A stretch of 64,000 bases of DNA from Halisarca cf. caerulea (lineage: Eukaryota > Porifera > Demospongiae > Chondrillida > Halisarcidae). The stretch spans positions 2,501 through 66,500 of the forward strand of contig CAUJGJ010000361.1 of NCBI GenBank assembly GCA_963170055.1, given 5' to 3'. Position numbers and translations under genes: made by a program. Positions 35,893 through 50,500 of the stretch are shown one piece after another; the stretch's first letter is position 1; each line of letters begins with the position of its first letter. Under the pieces are notes generated by a model. That model saw nothing but the letters and a program-made list of their open reading frames with translations. It had not been told where the DNA came from and ran no database searches.

Positions 35893-38861
35893 AAATACGC
35901 CCACAGCACTTCAGAAAGGTCATGTGTGTCCACTGGGAATGTGCGTGGTGCTAGTGCCTAATATTGGTTTTTTGCACCAGTATATCCAACACTAAAAAAA
36001 TACGCCCACAGCACTTCAGAAAGGTCATGTGTGTCCACTGAGAATGTGCGTGGTGCTAGTGCCAAATATTGACATTAGCACCAGCATATCCAACACTACA
36101 CAAATACGCCCACAGCACTTCAGAAAGGTCATGTGTGTCCACTAGGAATGTGCGTGGTGCTAGTGCCAAATATTGGTATTAGCACCAGCATATCCAACAC
36201 TACACAAATACGCCCACAGCACTTCAGAAAGGTCATGTGTGTCCACTTGGAATGTGCGTGGTACTAGTGCCAATTATTGGTATTGGCACCAGCATATCCA
36301 ACACTACACAAATACGCACACAGCACTTCAGAAACTTCATGTGTGTGCACTGGGTATGTGCGTGGTGCTAGTGCCAAATATTGGTATTAGCACCAGCATA
36401 TCCAACACTACACAAATACGCCCACAGCACTTCAGAAAGGTCATGTGTGTCCACTGGGAATGTGCGTGGTGCTAGTGCCAAATATTGGTATTAGCACCAG
36501 CATATCCAACACTAAAAATATACGCCCACAGCACTTCAGAAAGGTCATGTGTTTCCACTGGGAATGTGCGTGGTGCTAGTGCCAAATATTGGTATTAGCA
36601 CCAGCATATCCAACACTACACAAATACGCCCACAGCACTTCAGAAAGGTCATGTGTGTCCACTGGGAATGTGCGTGGTTCTAGTGCCAAATATTGGTATT
36701 AGCACCAGCATATCCAACACTAAAAAAATACGCCCACAGCACTTCAGAAAGGTCATGTGTTTCCACTGGGAATGTGCGTGGTGCTAGTGCCAAATATTGG
36801 TATTAGCACCAGCATATCCAACACTACACAAATACGCCCACAGCACTTCAGAAAGGTCATATGTGTCCACTGGGAATGTGCGTGGTGCTAGTGCCAAATA
36901 TTGGTATAGGCACCAGCATAACCAACTTTACGCTAATAAAGCCACAGAACTTCAGAAAGGTCATGTGTGTCCACTGGGTATGTGCGTGGTGCTAGTGCCA
37001 AATATTGGTATTAGCACCAGCATATCCAACACTACACAAATACGCCCACAGCACTTCAGAAAGGTCATGTGTGTCCACTGGGAATGTGCGTGGTACTAGT
37101 GCCAAATATTGGTATTGGCACCAGCATATCCAACACTACACAAATACGCCCACAGCACTTCAGAAAGGTCATGTGTTTCCACTGGGAATGTGCATGGTGC
37201 TAGTGCCAAATATTGGTATTAGCACCAGCATATCCAACACTACACAAATACGCCCACAGCACTTCAGAAAGGTCATGTGTGTCCACTGGGAATGTGCGTG
37301 GTGCTAGTACCAAATATTGGTATTAGCACCAGCATATCCAACACTACACAAATACGCCCACAGCACTTCAGAAAGGTCATGTGTGTGCACTGGGAATGTG
37401 CGTGGTGTTAGTGCCAAATATTGGTATTAGCACCAGTATATCCAACACTAAAAAAATACGCCCACAGCACTTCAGAAAGGTCATGTGTTTCCACTGGGAA
37501 TGTGCGTGGTGCTAGTGCCAAATATTGGTATTAGCACCAGCATATCCAACACTACACAAATACGCCCACAGCACTTCAGAAAGGTCATGTGTGTCCACTG
37601 GGAATGTGCGTGGTGCTAGTGCAAAATATTGGTATTAGCACCAGCATATCCAACACTAAAAAAATACGCCCACAGCACTTCAGAAAGGTCATGTGTTTCC
37701 ACTGGGAATGTGCGTGGTGCTAGTGCCAAATATTGGTATTGGCACCAGCATATCCAACACTACACAAATACGCCCACAGCACTTCAGAAAGGTCATGTGT
37801 TTCCACTGGGAATGTGCATGGTGCTAGTGCCAAATATTGGTATTAGCACCAGCATATCCAACACTACACAAATACGCCCACAGCACTTCAGAAAGGTCAT
37901 GTGTGTCCACTGGGAATGTGCGTGGTGCTAGTGCCAAATATTGGTATTAGCACCAGCGTATCCAACACTACACAAATACGCCCACAGCACTTCAGAAAGG
38001 TCATGTGTGTCCACTGGGAAAATGCGTGGTGTTATTGCAAAATATTGGTATTAGCACCAGTATATCCAACACTAAAAACATACGCCCACAGCACTTCAGA
38101 AAGGTCATGTGTTTCCACTGGGAATGTGCGTGGTGCTAGTGCCAAATATTGGTATTAGCACCAGCATATCCAACACTACACAAATACGCCCACAGCACTT
38201 CAGAAAGGTCATGTGTGTCCACTGGGAATGTGCGTGGTGCTAGTGCCAAGTATTGATATTACCACCAGCATATCCAACACTACACAAATACGCCCACAGC
38301 ACTTCAGAAAGGTCATGTGTGTCCACTGGGAATGTACGTGGTGCTAGTGCCAAATATTGGTATAGGCACCAGCATAACCAACATTACACTAATAAAGCCA
38401 CAGAACTTCAGAAAGGTCATGTGTGTCCACTGGGTATGTGCGTGGTGCTAGTGCCAAATATTGGTATTAGCACCAGCATATCCAACACTACACAAATACG
38501 CCCACAGCACTTCAGAAAGGTCATGTGTGTCCACTGGGAATGTGCGTGGTACTAGTGCCAAATATTGGTATTGGCACCAGCATATCCAACACTACACAAA
38601 TACGCCCACAGCACTTCAGAAAGGTCATGTGTGTCCACTGGGAATGTGCGTGGTGCTAGTGCCTAATATTGGTTTTTTGCACCAGTATATCCAACACTAA
38701 AAAAATACGCCCACAGCACTTCAGAAAGGTCATGTGTGTCCACTGAGAATGTGCGTGGTGCTAGTGCCAAATATTGGTATTAGCACCAGCATATCCAACA
38801 CTACACAAATACGCCCACAGCACTTCAGAAAGGTCATGTGTGTCCACTGGGAATGTGCGTG
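35893..38861. repeat. 3.0-kb satellite block, copy 1 (offset 3,330/3,538 bp)
   Basis: Matches 39223-42399. The offset is 3,330 bp at first and 3,538 bp from about 36.6 kb, because the second copy has gained two extra monomers (208 bp). Shared rare variants include a GGTATAGGCACC monomer, CAGCGTATCC and GGGAAAATGCGTGG. Confidence 0.84.
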
Positions 38862-39222
38862 GTTCTAGTGCCAAATATTGGTATTAGCACCAGCATATCC
38901 AACACTAAAAAAATACGCCCACAGCACTTCAGAAAGGTCATGTGTTTCCACTGGGAATGTGCGTGGTGCTAGTGCCAAATATTGGTATTAGCACCAGCAT
39001 ATCCAACACTACACAAATACGCCCACAGCACTTCAGAAAGGTCATGTGTGTCCACTGGGAATGTGCGTGGTGCTAGTACCAAATATTGGTATTAGCACCA
39101 GCATATCCAACACTACACAAATACGCCCACAGCACTTCAGAAAGGTCATGTGTGTGCACTGGGAATGTGCGTGGTGTTAGTGCCAAATATTGGTATTAGC
39201 ACCAGTATATCCAACACTAAAA

Positions 39223-42200
39223 AAATACGCCCACAGCACTTCAGAAAGGTCATGTGTGTCCACTGGGAATGTGCGTGGTGCTAGTGCCTAATATTGGTTT
39301 TTTGCACCAGTATATCCAACACTAAAAAAATACGCCCACAGCACTTCAGAAAGGTCATGTGTGTCCACTGAGAATGTGCGTGGTGCTAGTGCCAAATATT
39401 GATATTAGCACCAGCATATCCAACACTACACAAATACGCCCACAGCACTTCAGAAAGGTCATGTGTGTCCACTAGGAATGTGCGTGGTGCTAGTGCCAAA
39501 TATTGGTATTAGCACCAGCATATCCAACACTACACAAATACGCCCACAGCACTTCAGAAAGGTCATGTGTGTCCACTTGGAATGTGCGTGGTACTAGTGC
39601 CAATTATTGGTATTGGCACCAGCATATCCAACACTACACAAATACGCACACAGCACTTCAGAAACTTCATGTGTGTGCACTGGGTATGTGCGTGGTGCTA
39701 GTGCCAAATATTGGTATTAGCACCAGCATATCCAACACTACACAAATACGCCCACAGCACTTCAGAAAGGTCATGTGTGTCCACTGGGAATGTGCGTGGT
39801 GCTAGTGCCAAATATTGGTATTAGCACCAGCATATCCAACACTAAAAATATACGCCCACAGCACTTCAGAAAGGTCATGTGTTTCCACTGGGAATGTGCG
39901 TGGTGCTAGTGCCAAATATTGGTATTAGCACCAGCATATCCAACACTACACAAATACGCCCACAGCACTTCAGAAAGGTCATGTGTGTCCACTGGGAATG
40001 TGCGTGGTTCTAGTGCCAAATATTGGTATTAGCACCAGCATATCCAACACTAAAAAAATACGCCCACAGCACTTCAGAAAGGTCATGTGTTTCCACTGGG
40101 AATGTGCGTGGTGCTAGTGCCAAATATTGGTATTAGCACCAGCATATCCAACACTACACAAATACGCCCACAGCACTTCAGAAAGGTCATGTGTGTCCAC
40201 TGGGAATGTGCGTGGTTCTAGTGCCAAATATTGGTATTAGCACCAGCATATCCAACACTAAAAAAATACGCCCACAGCACTTCAGAAAGGTCATGTGTTT
40301 CCACTGGGAATGTGCGTGGTGCTAGTGCCAAATATTGGTATTAGCACCAGCATATCCAACACTACACAAATACGCCCACAGCACTTCAGAAAGGTCATAT
40401 GTGTCCACTGGGAATGTGCGTGGTGCTAGTGCCAAATATTGGTATAGGCACCAGCATAACCAACATTACACTAATAAAGCCACAGAACTTCAGAAAGGTC
40501 ATGTGTGTCCACTGGGTATGTGCGTGGTGCTAGTGCCAAATATTGGTATTAGCACCAGCATATCCAACACTGCACAAATACGCCCACAGCACTTCAGAAA
40601 GGTCATGTGTGTCCACTGGGAATGTGCGTGGTACTAGTGCCAAATATTGGTATTGGCACCAGCATATCCAACACTACACAAATACGCCCACAGCACTTCA
40701 GAAAGGTCATGTGTTTCCACTGGGAATGTGCATGGTGCTAGTGCCAAATATTGGTATTAGCACCAGCATATCCAACACTACACAAATACGCCCACAGCAC
40801 TTCAGAAAGGTCATGTGTGTCCACTGGGAATGTGCGTGGTGCTAGTACCAAATATTGGTATTAGCACCAGCATATCCAACACTACACAAATACGCCCACA
40901 GCACTTCAGAAAGGTCATGTGTGTGCACTGGGAATGTGCGTGGTGTTAGTGCCAAATATTGGTATTAGCACCAGTATATCCAACACTAAAAAAATACGCC
41001 CACAGCACTTCAGAAAGGTCATGTGTTTCCACTGGGAATGTGCGTGGTGCTAGTGCCAAATATTGGTATTAGCACCAGCATATCCAACACTACACAAATA
41101 CGCCCACAGCACTTCAGAAAGGTCATGTGTGTCCACTGGGAATGTGCGTGGTGCTAGTGCAAAATATTGGTATTAGCACCAGCATATCCAACACTAAAAA
41201 AATACGCCCACAGCACTTCAGAAAGGTCATGTGTTTCCACTGGGAATGTGCGTGGTGCTAGTGCCAAATATTGGTATTGGCACCAGCATATCCAACACTA
41301 CACAAATACGCCCACAGCACTTCAGAAAGGTCATGTGTTTCCACTGGGAATGTGCATGGTGCTAGTGCCAAATATTGGTATTAGCACCAGCATATCCAAC
41401 ACTACACAAATACGCCCACAGCACTTCAGAAAGGTCATGTGTGTCCACTGGGAATGTGCGTGGTGCTAGTGCCAAATATTGGTATTAGCACCAGCGTATC
41501 CAACACTACACAAATACGCCCACAGCACTTCAGAAAGGTCATGTGTGTCCACTGGGAAAATGCGTGGTGTTATTGCAAAATATTGGTATTAGCACCAGTA
41601 TATCCAACACTAAAAACATACGCCCACAGCACTTCAGAAAGGTCATGTGTTTCCACTGGGAATGTGCGTGGTGCTAGTGCCAAATATTGGTATTAGCACC
41701 AGCATATCCAACACTACACAAATACGCCCACAGCACTTCAGAAAGGTCATGTGTGTCCACTGGGAATGTGCGTGGTGCTAGTGCCAAGTATTGATATTAC
41801 CACCAGCATATCCAACACTACACAAATACGCCCACAGCACTTCAGAAAGGTCATGTGTGTCCACTGGGAATGTACGTGGTGCTAGTGCCAAATATTGGTA
41901 TAGGCACCAGCATAACCAACATTACACTAATAAGGCCACAGAACTTCAGAAAGGTCATGTGTGTCCACTGGGTATGTGCGTGGTGCTAGTGCCAAATATT
42001 GGTATTAGCACCAGCATATCCAACACTACACAAATACGCCCACAGCACTTCAGAAAGGTCATGTGTGTCCACTGGGAATGTGCGTGGTACTAGTGCCAAA
42101 TATTGGTATTGGCACCAGCATATCCAACACTACACAAATACGCCCACAGCACTTCAGAAAGGTCATGTGTGTCCACTGGGAATGTGCGTGGTGCTAGTGC

Positions 42201-42399
42201 CTAATATTGGTTTTTTGCACCAGTATATCCAACACTAAAAAAATACGCCCACAGCACTTCAGAAAGGTCATGTGTGTCCACTGAGAATGTGCGTGGTGCT
42301 AGTGCCAAATATTGGTATTAGCACCAGCATATCCAACACTACACAAATACGCCCACAGCACTTCAGAAAGGTCATGTGTGTCCACTGGGAATGTGCGTG
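39223..42399. repeat. 3.2-kb satellite block, copy 2 (offset 3,330/3,538 bp)
   Basis: Second copy of 35893-38861, with a 208-bp tandem duplication at about 39.95-40.36 kb and a few base changes, such as CTGCACAAA near 40570 and AATAAGGCC near 41930. A 313-bp (three-monomer) repeat of its end follows at 42312-42551. Confidence 0.84.
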
Positions 42400-42842
42400 G
42401 TACTAGTGCCAAATATTGGTATTGGCACCAGCATATCCAACACTACACAAATACGCCCACAGCACTTCAGAAAGGTCATGTGTGTCCACTGGGAATGTGC
42501 GTGGTGCTAGTGCCTAATATTGGTTTTTTGCACCAGTATATCCAACACTAAAAAAATACGCCCACAGCACTTCAGAAAGGTCATGTGTGTCCACTGAGAA
42601 TGTGCGTGGTGCTAGTGCCAAATATTGGTATTAGCACCAGCATATCCAACACTACACAAATACGCCCACAGCACTTCAGAAAGGTCATGTGTGTCCACTG
42701 GGAATGTGCGTGGTTCTAGTGCCAAATATTGGTATTAGCACCAGCATATCCAACACTAAAAAAATACGCCCACAGCACTTCAGAAAGGTCATGTGTTTCC
42801 ACTGGGAATGTGCGTGGTGCTAGTGCCAAATATTGGTATTAG

Positions 42843-43673
42843 CACCAGCATATCCAACACTACACAAATACGCCCACAGCACTTCAGAAAGGTCATATGT
42901 GTCCACTGGGAATGTGCGTGGTGCTAGTGCCAAATATTGGTATAGGCACCAGCATAACCAACATTACACTAATAAAGCCACAGAACTTCAGAAAGGTCAT
43001 GTGTGTCCACTGGGTATGTGCGTGGTGCTAGTGCCAAATATTGGTATTACACCAGCATATCCAACACTACACAAATACGCCCACAGCACTTCAGAAAGGT
43101 CATGTGTGTCCACTGGGAATGTGCGTGGTACTAGTGCCAAATATTGGTATTGGCACCAGCATATCCAACACTACACAAATACGCCCACAGCACTTCAGAA
43201 AGGTCATGTGTTTCCACTGGGAATGTGCATGGTGCTAGTGCCAAATATTGGTATTAGCACCAGCATATCCAACACTACACAAATACGCCCACAGCACTTC
43301 AGAAAGGTCATGTGTGTCCACTGGGAATGTGCGTGGTGCTAGTACCAAATATTGGTATTAGCACCAGCATATCCAACACTACACAAATACGCCCACAGCA
43401 CTTCAGAAAGGTCATGTGTGTGTACTGGGAATGTGCGTGGTGTTAGTGCCAAATATTGGTATTAGCACCAGTATATCCAACACTAAAAAAATACGCCCAC
43501 AGCACTTCAGAAAGGTCATGTGTTTCCACTGGGAATGTGCGTGGTGCTAGTGCCAAATATTGGTATTAGCACCAGCATATCCAACACTACACAAATACGC
43601 CCACAGCACTTCAGAAAGGTCATGTGTGTCCACTGGGAATGTGCGTGGTGCTAGTGCCAAATATTGGTATTGG
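42843..43673. repeat. 831-bp satellite block, copy 1
   Basis: Eight monomers, one of them 1 bp short (TATTACACCAGC near 43046), repeated at once by the next block at an offset of 831 bp. Confidence 0.86.
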
Positions 43674-44504
43674 CACCAGCATATCCAACACTACACAAAT
43701 ACGCCCACAGCACTTCAGAAAGGTCATATGTGTCCACTGGGAATGTGCGTGGTGCTAGTGCCAAATATTGGTATAGGCACCAGCATAACCAACATTACAC
43801 TAATAAAGCCACAGAACTTCAGAAAGGTCATGTGTGTCCACTGGGTATGTGCGTGGTGCTAGTGCCAAATATTGGTATTACACCAGCATATCCAACACTA
43901 CACAAATACGCCCACAGCACTTCAGAAAGGTCATGTGTGTCCACTGGGAATGTGCGTGGTACTAGTGCCAAATATTGGTATTGGCACCAGCATATCCAAC
44001 ACTACACAAATACGCCCACAGCACTTCAGAAAGGTCATGTGTTTCCACTGGGAATGTGCATGGTGCTAGTGCCAAATATTGGTATTAGCACCAGCATATC
44101 CAACACTACACAAATACGCCCACAGCACTTCAGAAAGGTCATGTGTGTCCACTGGGAATGTGCGTGGTGCTAGTACCAAATATTGGTATTAGCACCAGCA
44201 TATCCAACACTACACAAATACGCCCACAGCACTTCAGAAAGGTCATGTGTGTGTACTGGGAATGTGCGTGGTGTTAGTGCCAAATATTGGTATTAGCACC
44301 AGTATATCCAACACTAAAAAAATACGCCCACAGCACTTCAGAAAGGTCATGTGTTTCCACTGGGAATGTGCGTGGTGCTAGTGCCAAATATTGGTATTAG
44401 CACCAGCATATCCAACACTACACAAATACGCCCACAGCACTTCAGAAAGGTCATGTGTGTCCACTGGGAATGTGCGTGGTGCTAGTGCCAAATATTGGTA
44501 TTGG
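43674..44504. repeat. 831-bp satellite block, copy 2
   Basis: Tandem copy of the preceding 831 bp. It includes the same 1-bp deletion (TATTACACCAGC near 43877) and the same GTGTGTACTGGG variant. Confidence 0.86.
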
Positions 44505-47500
44505 CACCAGCATATCCAACACTACACAAATACGCCCACAGCACTTCAGAAAGGTCATGTGTGTCCACTGGGAATGTGCGTGGTGCTAGTGCCAAATATT
44601 GGTATTAGCACCAGCGTATCCAACACTACACAAATACGCCCACAGCACTTCAGAAAGGTCATGTGTGTCCACTGGGAAAATGCGTGGTGTTATTGCAAAA
44701 TATTGGTATTAGCACCAGTATATCCAACACTAAAAACATACGCCCACAGCACTTCAGAAAGGTCATGTGTTTCCACTGGGAATGTGCGTGGTGCTAGTGC
44801 CAAATATTGGTATTAGCACCAGCATATCCAACACTACACAAATACGCCCACAGCACTTCAGAAAGGTCATGTGTGTCCACTGGGAATGTGCGTGGTGCTA
44901 GTGCCAAGTATTGATATTACCACCAGCATATCCAACACTACACAAATACGCCCACAGCACTTCAGAAAGGTCATGTGTGTCCACTGGGAATGTGCGTGGT
45001 GCTAGTGCCAAATATTGGTATTGGCACCAGCATATCCAATACTACACAAATACGCACTCAGCTCTTCAGAAACTTTATGTGTGTGCACTGGGTATGTGCG
45101 TGGTGCTAGTGCCAAATATTGGTATTAGCACCAGCATATCCAACACTACACAAATACGCCCACAGCACTTCAGAAAGGTCATGTGTGTCCACTGGGAATG
45201 TGCGTGGTGCTAGTGCAAAATATTGGTATTAGCACCAGCATATCCAACACTAAAAAAATACGCCCACAGCACTTCAGAAAGGTCATGTGTTTCCACTGGG
45301 AATGTGCGTGGTGCTAGTGCCAAATATTGGTATTAGCACCATCATATCCAACACTACACAAATACGCCCACAGCACTTCAGAAAGGTCATGTGTGTCCAC
45401 TTGAAATGTGCGTGGTGCTAGTGCCAAATATTGGTATTGGCACCAGCATATCCAACACTACACAAATACGCCCACAGCACTTAAGAAAGGTCATGTGTTT
45501 CCACTGGGAATGTGCGTGGTGCTAGTGCCAAATATTGTTATTAGCACCAGCATATCCAACACTACACAAATTCGCCCACAGCACTTCAGAAAGGTCATGT
45601 GTGTCCACTGGGAATGTGCGTGGTGCTAGTGCCAAATATTGGTATTAGAACAAGCATATCCAACACTACACAAATACGCCCACAGCACTTCAGAAAGGTC
45701 ATGTGTGTCCAAAGGGAATGTGCGTGGTGCTAGTGCCAAATATTGGTATTAGCACCAGCATATCCAACACTACACAAATACGCCCACAGCAACTCAGAAA
45801 GGTCAAGTGTGTCCACTTGGAATGTGCGTGGTGCTAGTGCCAAATATTGGTATTAGCACCAGCATGTCCAACACTACACAAATACGCCCACAGCACTTCA
45901 GAAAGGTCATGTGTGTCCACTGGGAATGTGCGTGGTTCTAGTGCCAAATATTGGTATTAGCACCAGCATATCCAACACTACACAAATACGCCCACAGCAC
46001 TTCAGAAAGGTCATGTGTGTCCACTGGGAATGTGCGTGGTGCTAGTGCCAAATATTGGTATTGGCACCAGCATATCCAACACTACACAAATACGCCCACA
46101 GCACTTCAGAAACTTCATGTGTGTGCACTGGGTATGTGCGTGGTGCTAGTGCCAAATATTGGTATTAGCACCAGCATATCCAACACTAAAAAAATACGCC
46201 CACAGCACTTAAGAAAGGTCATGTGTGTCCACTGGGAATGTGCGTGGTGCTAGTGCCAAATATTGGTATTAGCACCAGCATATCCAACACTACACAAATA
46301 CGCCCACAGCACTTCAGAAACTTCATGTGCGTGCACTGGGAATGTGCGTGGTGCTAGTACCAAATATTGGTATTAGCACCAGCATATCCAACATTACACT
46401 AATACGCCCACAGACCTTCAGAAAGGTCATGTGTGTCCACTGAGAATGTGCGTGGTGCTAGTGCCAAATATTGGTATTAGCACCAGCATATCCAACACTA
46501 AAAAAATACGCCCACAGCACTTCAGAAAGGTCATGTGTTTCCACTGCGAATGTGCGTGGTGCTAGTGCCAAATATTGGTATTGGCACCAGCATATCCAAC
46601 ACTACACAAATACGCCCACAGTAGTTAAGAAACTTCATGTGTGTCCACTGGGAATGTGCGTGGTGCTAGTGCCAAATATTGGTATTAGCACCAGCATATC
46701 CAACACTAAAAAAATACGCCCACAGCACTTCAGAAAGGTCATGTGTGTCCACTTGGAATGTGCGTGGTGCTAGTGCCAAATATTGGTATTAGCACCAGCA
46801 TATCCAACACTACACAAATACGCCTAGAGCACTTCAGAAAGATCATGTGTGTCCACTGGGAATGTGCGTGGTGCTAGTGCCAAATATTGGTATTAGCACC
46901 AGCATATCCAACACTACACAAATACGCCCACAGCACTTCAGAAACTTCATGTGTGTGCACTGGGAATGTGCGTGGTGCTAGTACCAAATATTGGTATTAG
47001 CACCAGCATATCCAACATTACACTAATACGCCCACAGCACTTCAGAAAGGTCATGTGTGTCCACTGGGAATGTGCGTGGTTCTAGTGCCAAATATTGGTA
47101 TTAGCACCAGCATATCCAACACTAAAAAAATACGCCCACAGCACTTCAGAAAGGTCATGTGTTTCCACTGCGAATGTGCGTGGTGCTAGTGCCAAATATT
47201 GGTATTGGCACCAGCATATCCAACACTACACAAATACTCCCACAGTAGTTAAGAAACTTCATGTGTGTCCACTGGGAATGTGCGTGGTGCTAGTGCCAAA
47301 TATTGGTATTAGCACCAGCATATCCAACACTACACAAATACGCCCACAGCACTTCAGAAAGGTCATGTGTGTGCACTGGGAATGTGCGTTTTGCTAGTGC
47401 CAAATATTGTTATTTGCACCAGCATATCCAACACTACACAAATACGCCCACAGCACTTCAGAAACTTCATGTGTGTACACTGGGTATGTGCGTGGTGCTA

Positions 47501-50500
47501 GTTCCAAATATTGGTATTAGCACCAGCATATCCAACACTACACAAATACGCCCACAGCACTTCAGAAAGGTCATGTGTGTCCACTGGGAATGTGCGTGGT
47601 GCTAGTGCCAAATATTGGTATTAGCACCAGCATATCCAACACTAAAAAAATACGCCCACAGCACTTCAGAAAGGTCATGTGTGTCCACTTGGAATGTGCG
47701 TGGTGCTAGTTCCAAATATTGGCATTAGCACCAGCATATCCAACACTACACAAATACGCCCACAGCACTTCAGAAACTTCATGTGTGTGCACTGGGAATG
47801 TGCGTGGTGCTAGTACCAAATATTGGTATTAGCACCAGCATATCCAACATTACACTAATACGCCCACAGCACTTCAGAAAGGTCATGTGTGTCCACTGGG
47901 AATGTGCGTGGTGCTAGTGCCAAATATTGGTATTAGCACCAGCATATCCAACACTAAAAAAATACGCCCACAGCATTTCAGAAAGGTCATGTGTTTCCAC
48001 TGCGAATGTGCGTGGTGCTAGTGCCAAATATTGGTATTGGCACCAGCATATCCAACACTACACAAATACGCCCACAGTAGTTAAGAAACTTCATGTGTAG
48101 CCACTGGGAATGTGCGTGGTGCTAGTGCCAAATATTGGTATTAGCACCAGCATATCCAACACTACACAAATACGCCCACAGCACTTCAGAAAGGTCATGT
48201 GTGTCCACTGGGAATGTGCGTGGTGCTAGTGCCAAATATTGGTATTAGCAACAGCATATCCAACACTACACAAATACGCCCACAACACTTCAGAAAGGTC
48301 ATGTGTGTCCACTGGGAATGTGCATGGTGCTAGTGCCAAATATTGGTATTAGCACCAGCATATCCAACACTACACAAATACGCCCACAACACTTCAGAAA
48401 CTTCATGTGTGTCCACTGGGAATGCGCGTGGTGCTAGTGCAAAATATTGGTATTACCACCAGCATATCCAACACTACACAAATACGCCCACAGCACTTCA
48501 GAAACTTAATGTGTGTCCACTGGGAATGTGCGTGGTTCTAGTGCCAAATATTGGTATTAGCACCAGGATATCCAACACTACACAAATACGCCCACAGCAC
48601 TACAGAAACTTCATGTGTGTCCACTGGGAATGTGCGTGGTGCTAGTGCCAAATATTGGTATTAGCACCAGCATATCCAACACTACACAAATACGCCCACA
48701 GCACTTCAGAAAGGTCATGTGTGTCAACTGGGAATGTGCGTGGTGCTAGTGCCAAATATTGGTATTAGCACCAGCATATCCAACACTACACAAATACGCC
48801 CACAGCACTTCACAAAGGTCATATGTGTCAACTGGGAATTTGCGTGGTTCTAGTGCCAAATATTGGTATTTACACCAGCATATCCAACACTACACAAATA
48901 CGCCCACAGCACTTCAGAAAGGTCATGTGTGTCCACTGGGAATGTGCGTGGTTCTAGTGCCAAATATTGGTATTACCACCAGCATATCAACACTATACAA
49001 ATACGCCCACAGCACTTCAGAAAGGTCATGTGTGTCCACTGGGAATGTGCGTGGTGCTAGTGCCAATTATTGGTATTAGCACCAGCATATCCAACACTAC
49101 ACAAATACGCCCACAGCACTTCAGAAACTTCATGTGTGTGCACTGGGTATGTGCGTGGTGCTAGTGCCAAATATTGGTATTAGCACCAGCATATCCAACA
49201 CTACACAAATACGCCCACAGCACTTCAGAAAGGTCATGTGTGTCCACTGGGAATGTGCATGGTGCTAGTGCCAAATATTGGAATTGGCACCAGCATACCC
49301 AACACTACACAAATACGCCCACAGTAGTTAAGAAACTTCATGTGTGTCCACTGAGAATGTGCGTGGTGCTAGTTACAAATATTGGTATTAGCACCAGCAT
49401 ATCCAACACTACACAAATACGCCCACAGTAGTTAAGAAACTTCATTTGTGTCCACTTAGAATGTGCGTAGTGTTAGTGCCAAATATTGGTATTAGCACCA
49501 GCATATCCAACACTACACAAATACGCCCACAACACTTCAGAAACTTAATGTGTGTCCACTGGGAATGTGCGTGGTTCTAGTGCCAAATATTGGTATTAGC
49601 ACCAGCATATCCAACACTACACAAATACGCCCACAGCACTTCAGAAACTTCATGTGTGTCCACTGGGAATGTGCGTTGTGCTAGTGCCAAATATTAGTCT
49701 TAGCACCAGCATATGCAACACTACACAAATACGCCCACAGCACTTCAGAAAGGTCATGTGTGTCCACTGGGAATGTGCGTGGTGCTAGTGCCAAATATTG
49801 GTATTAGCACCAGCATATCCAACACTACACAAATACGCCCACAACACTTCAGAAAGGTCATGTGTGTCCACTGGGAATGTGCATGGTGCTAGTGCCAAAT
49901 ATTGGTATTAGCACCAGCATATCCAACACTACACAAATACGCCCACAACACTTCAGAAACTTCATGTGTGTCCACTGGGAATGTGCGTGGTGCTAGTGCA
50001 AAATATTGGTATTACCACCGGCATATCCAACACTACACAAATACGCCCACAGCACTTCAGAAACTTAATGTGTGTCCACTGGGAATGTGCGTGGTTCTAG
50101 TGCCAAATATTGGTATTAGCACCAGGATATCCAACACTACACAAATACGCCCACAGCACTTCAGAAACTTAATGTGTGTCCACTGGGAATGTGCGTGGTT
50201 CTAGTGCCAAATATTGGTATTAGCACCAGCATATCCAACACTACACAAATACGCCCACTGCACTTCGGAAAGGTCATGTGTGTCCACTGGGAATGTGCGT
50301 GGTGCTAGTGTCAAATATTGGTATTAGCACCAGGATATCCAACACTACACAAATACGCCCACAGCACTTCAGAAAGGTCATGTGTGTCCACTGGGAATGT
50401 GCATGGTGCTAGTGCCAAATATTGGAATTGGCACCAGCATATCCAACACTACACAAATACGCCCACAGTAGTTAAGAAACTTCATGTGTGTCCACTGTGA

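Larger units (their letters stand above)
5282..48240. repeat. Satellite zone with the A7 monomer variant
   Basis: In this zone many monomers carry ACTAAAAAAATACG in place of ACTACACAAATACG. The first I see is near 6461 and the last near 47952. Other zone markers are a TGTTTCCACTGGG variant, CATTACACTAATACG, and a subtype with ATAACCAACATTACACTAATAAAGCC (near 8330, 11240, 12590, 13735, 15090, 20085, 38390 and 40470). Large near-identical blocks are listed separately. Confidence 0.85.
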
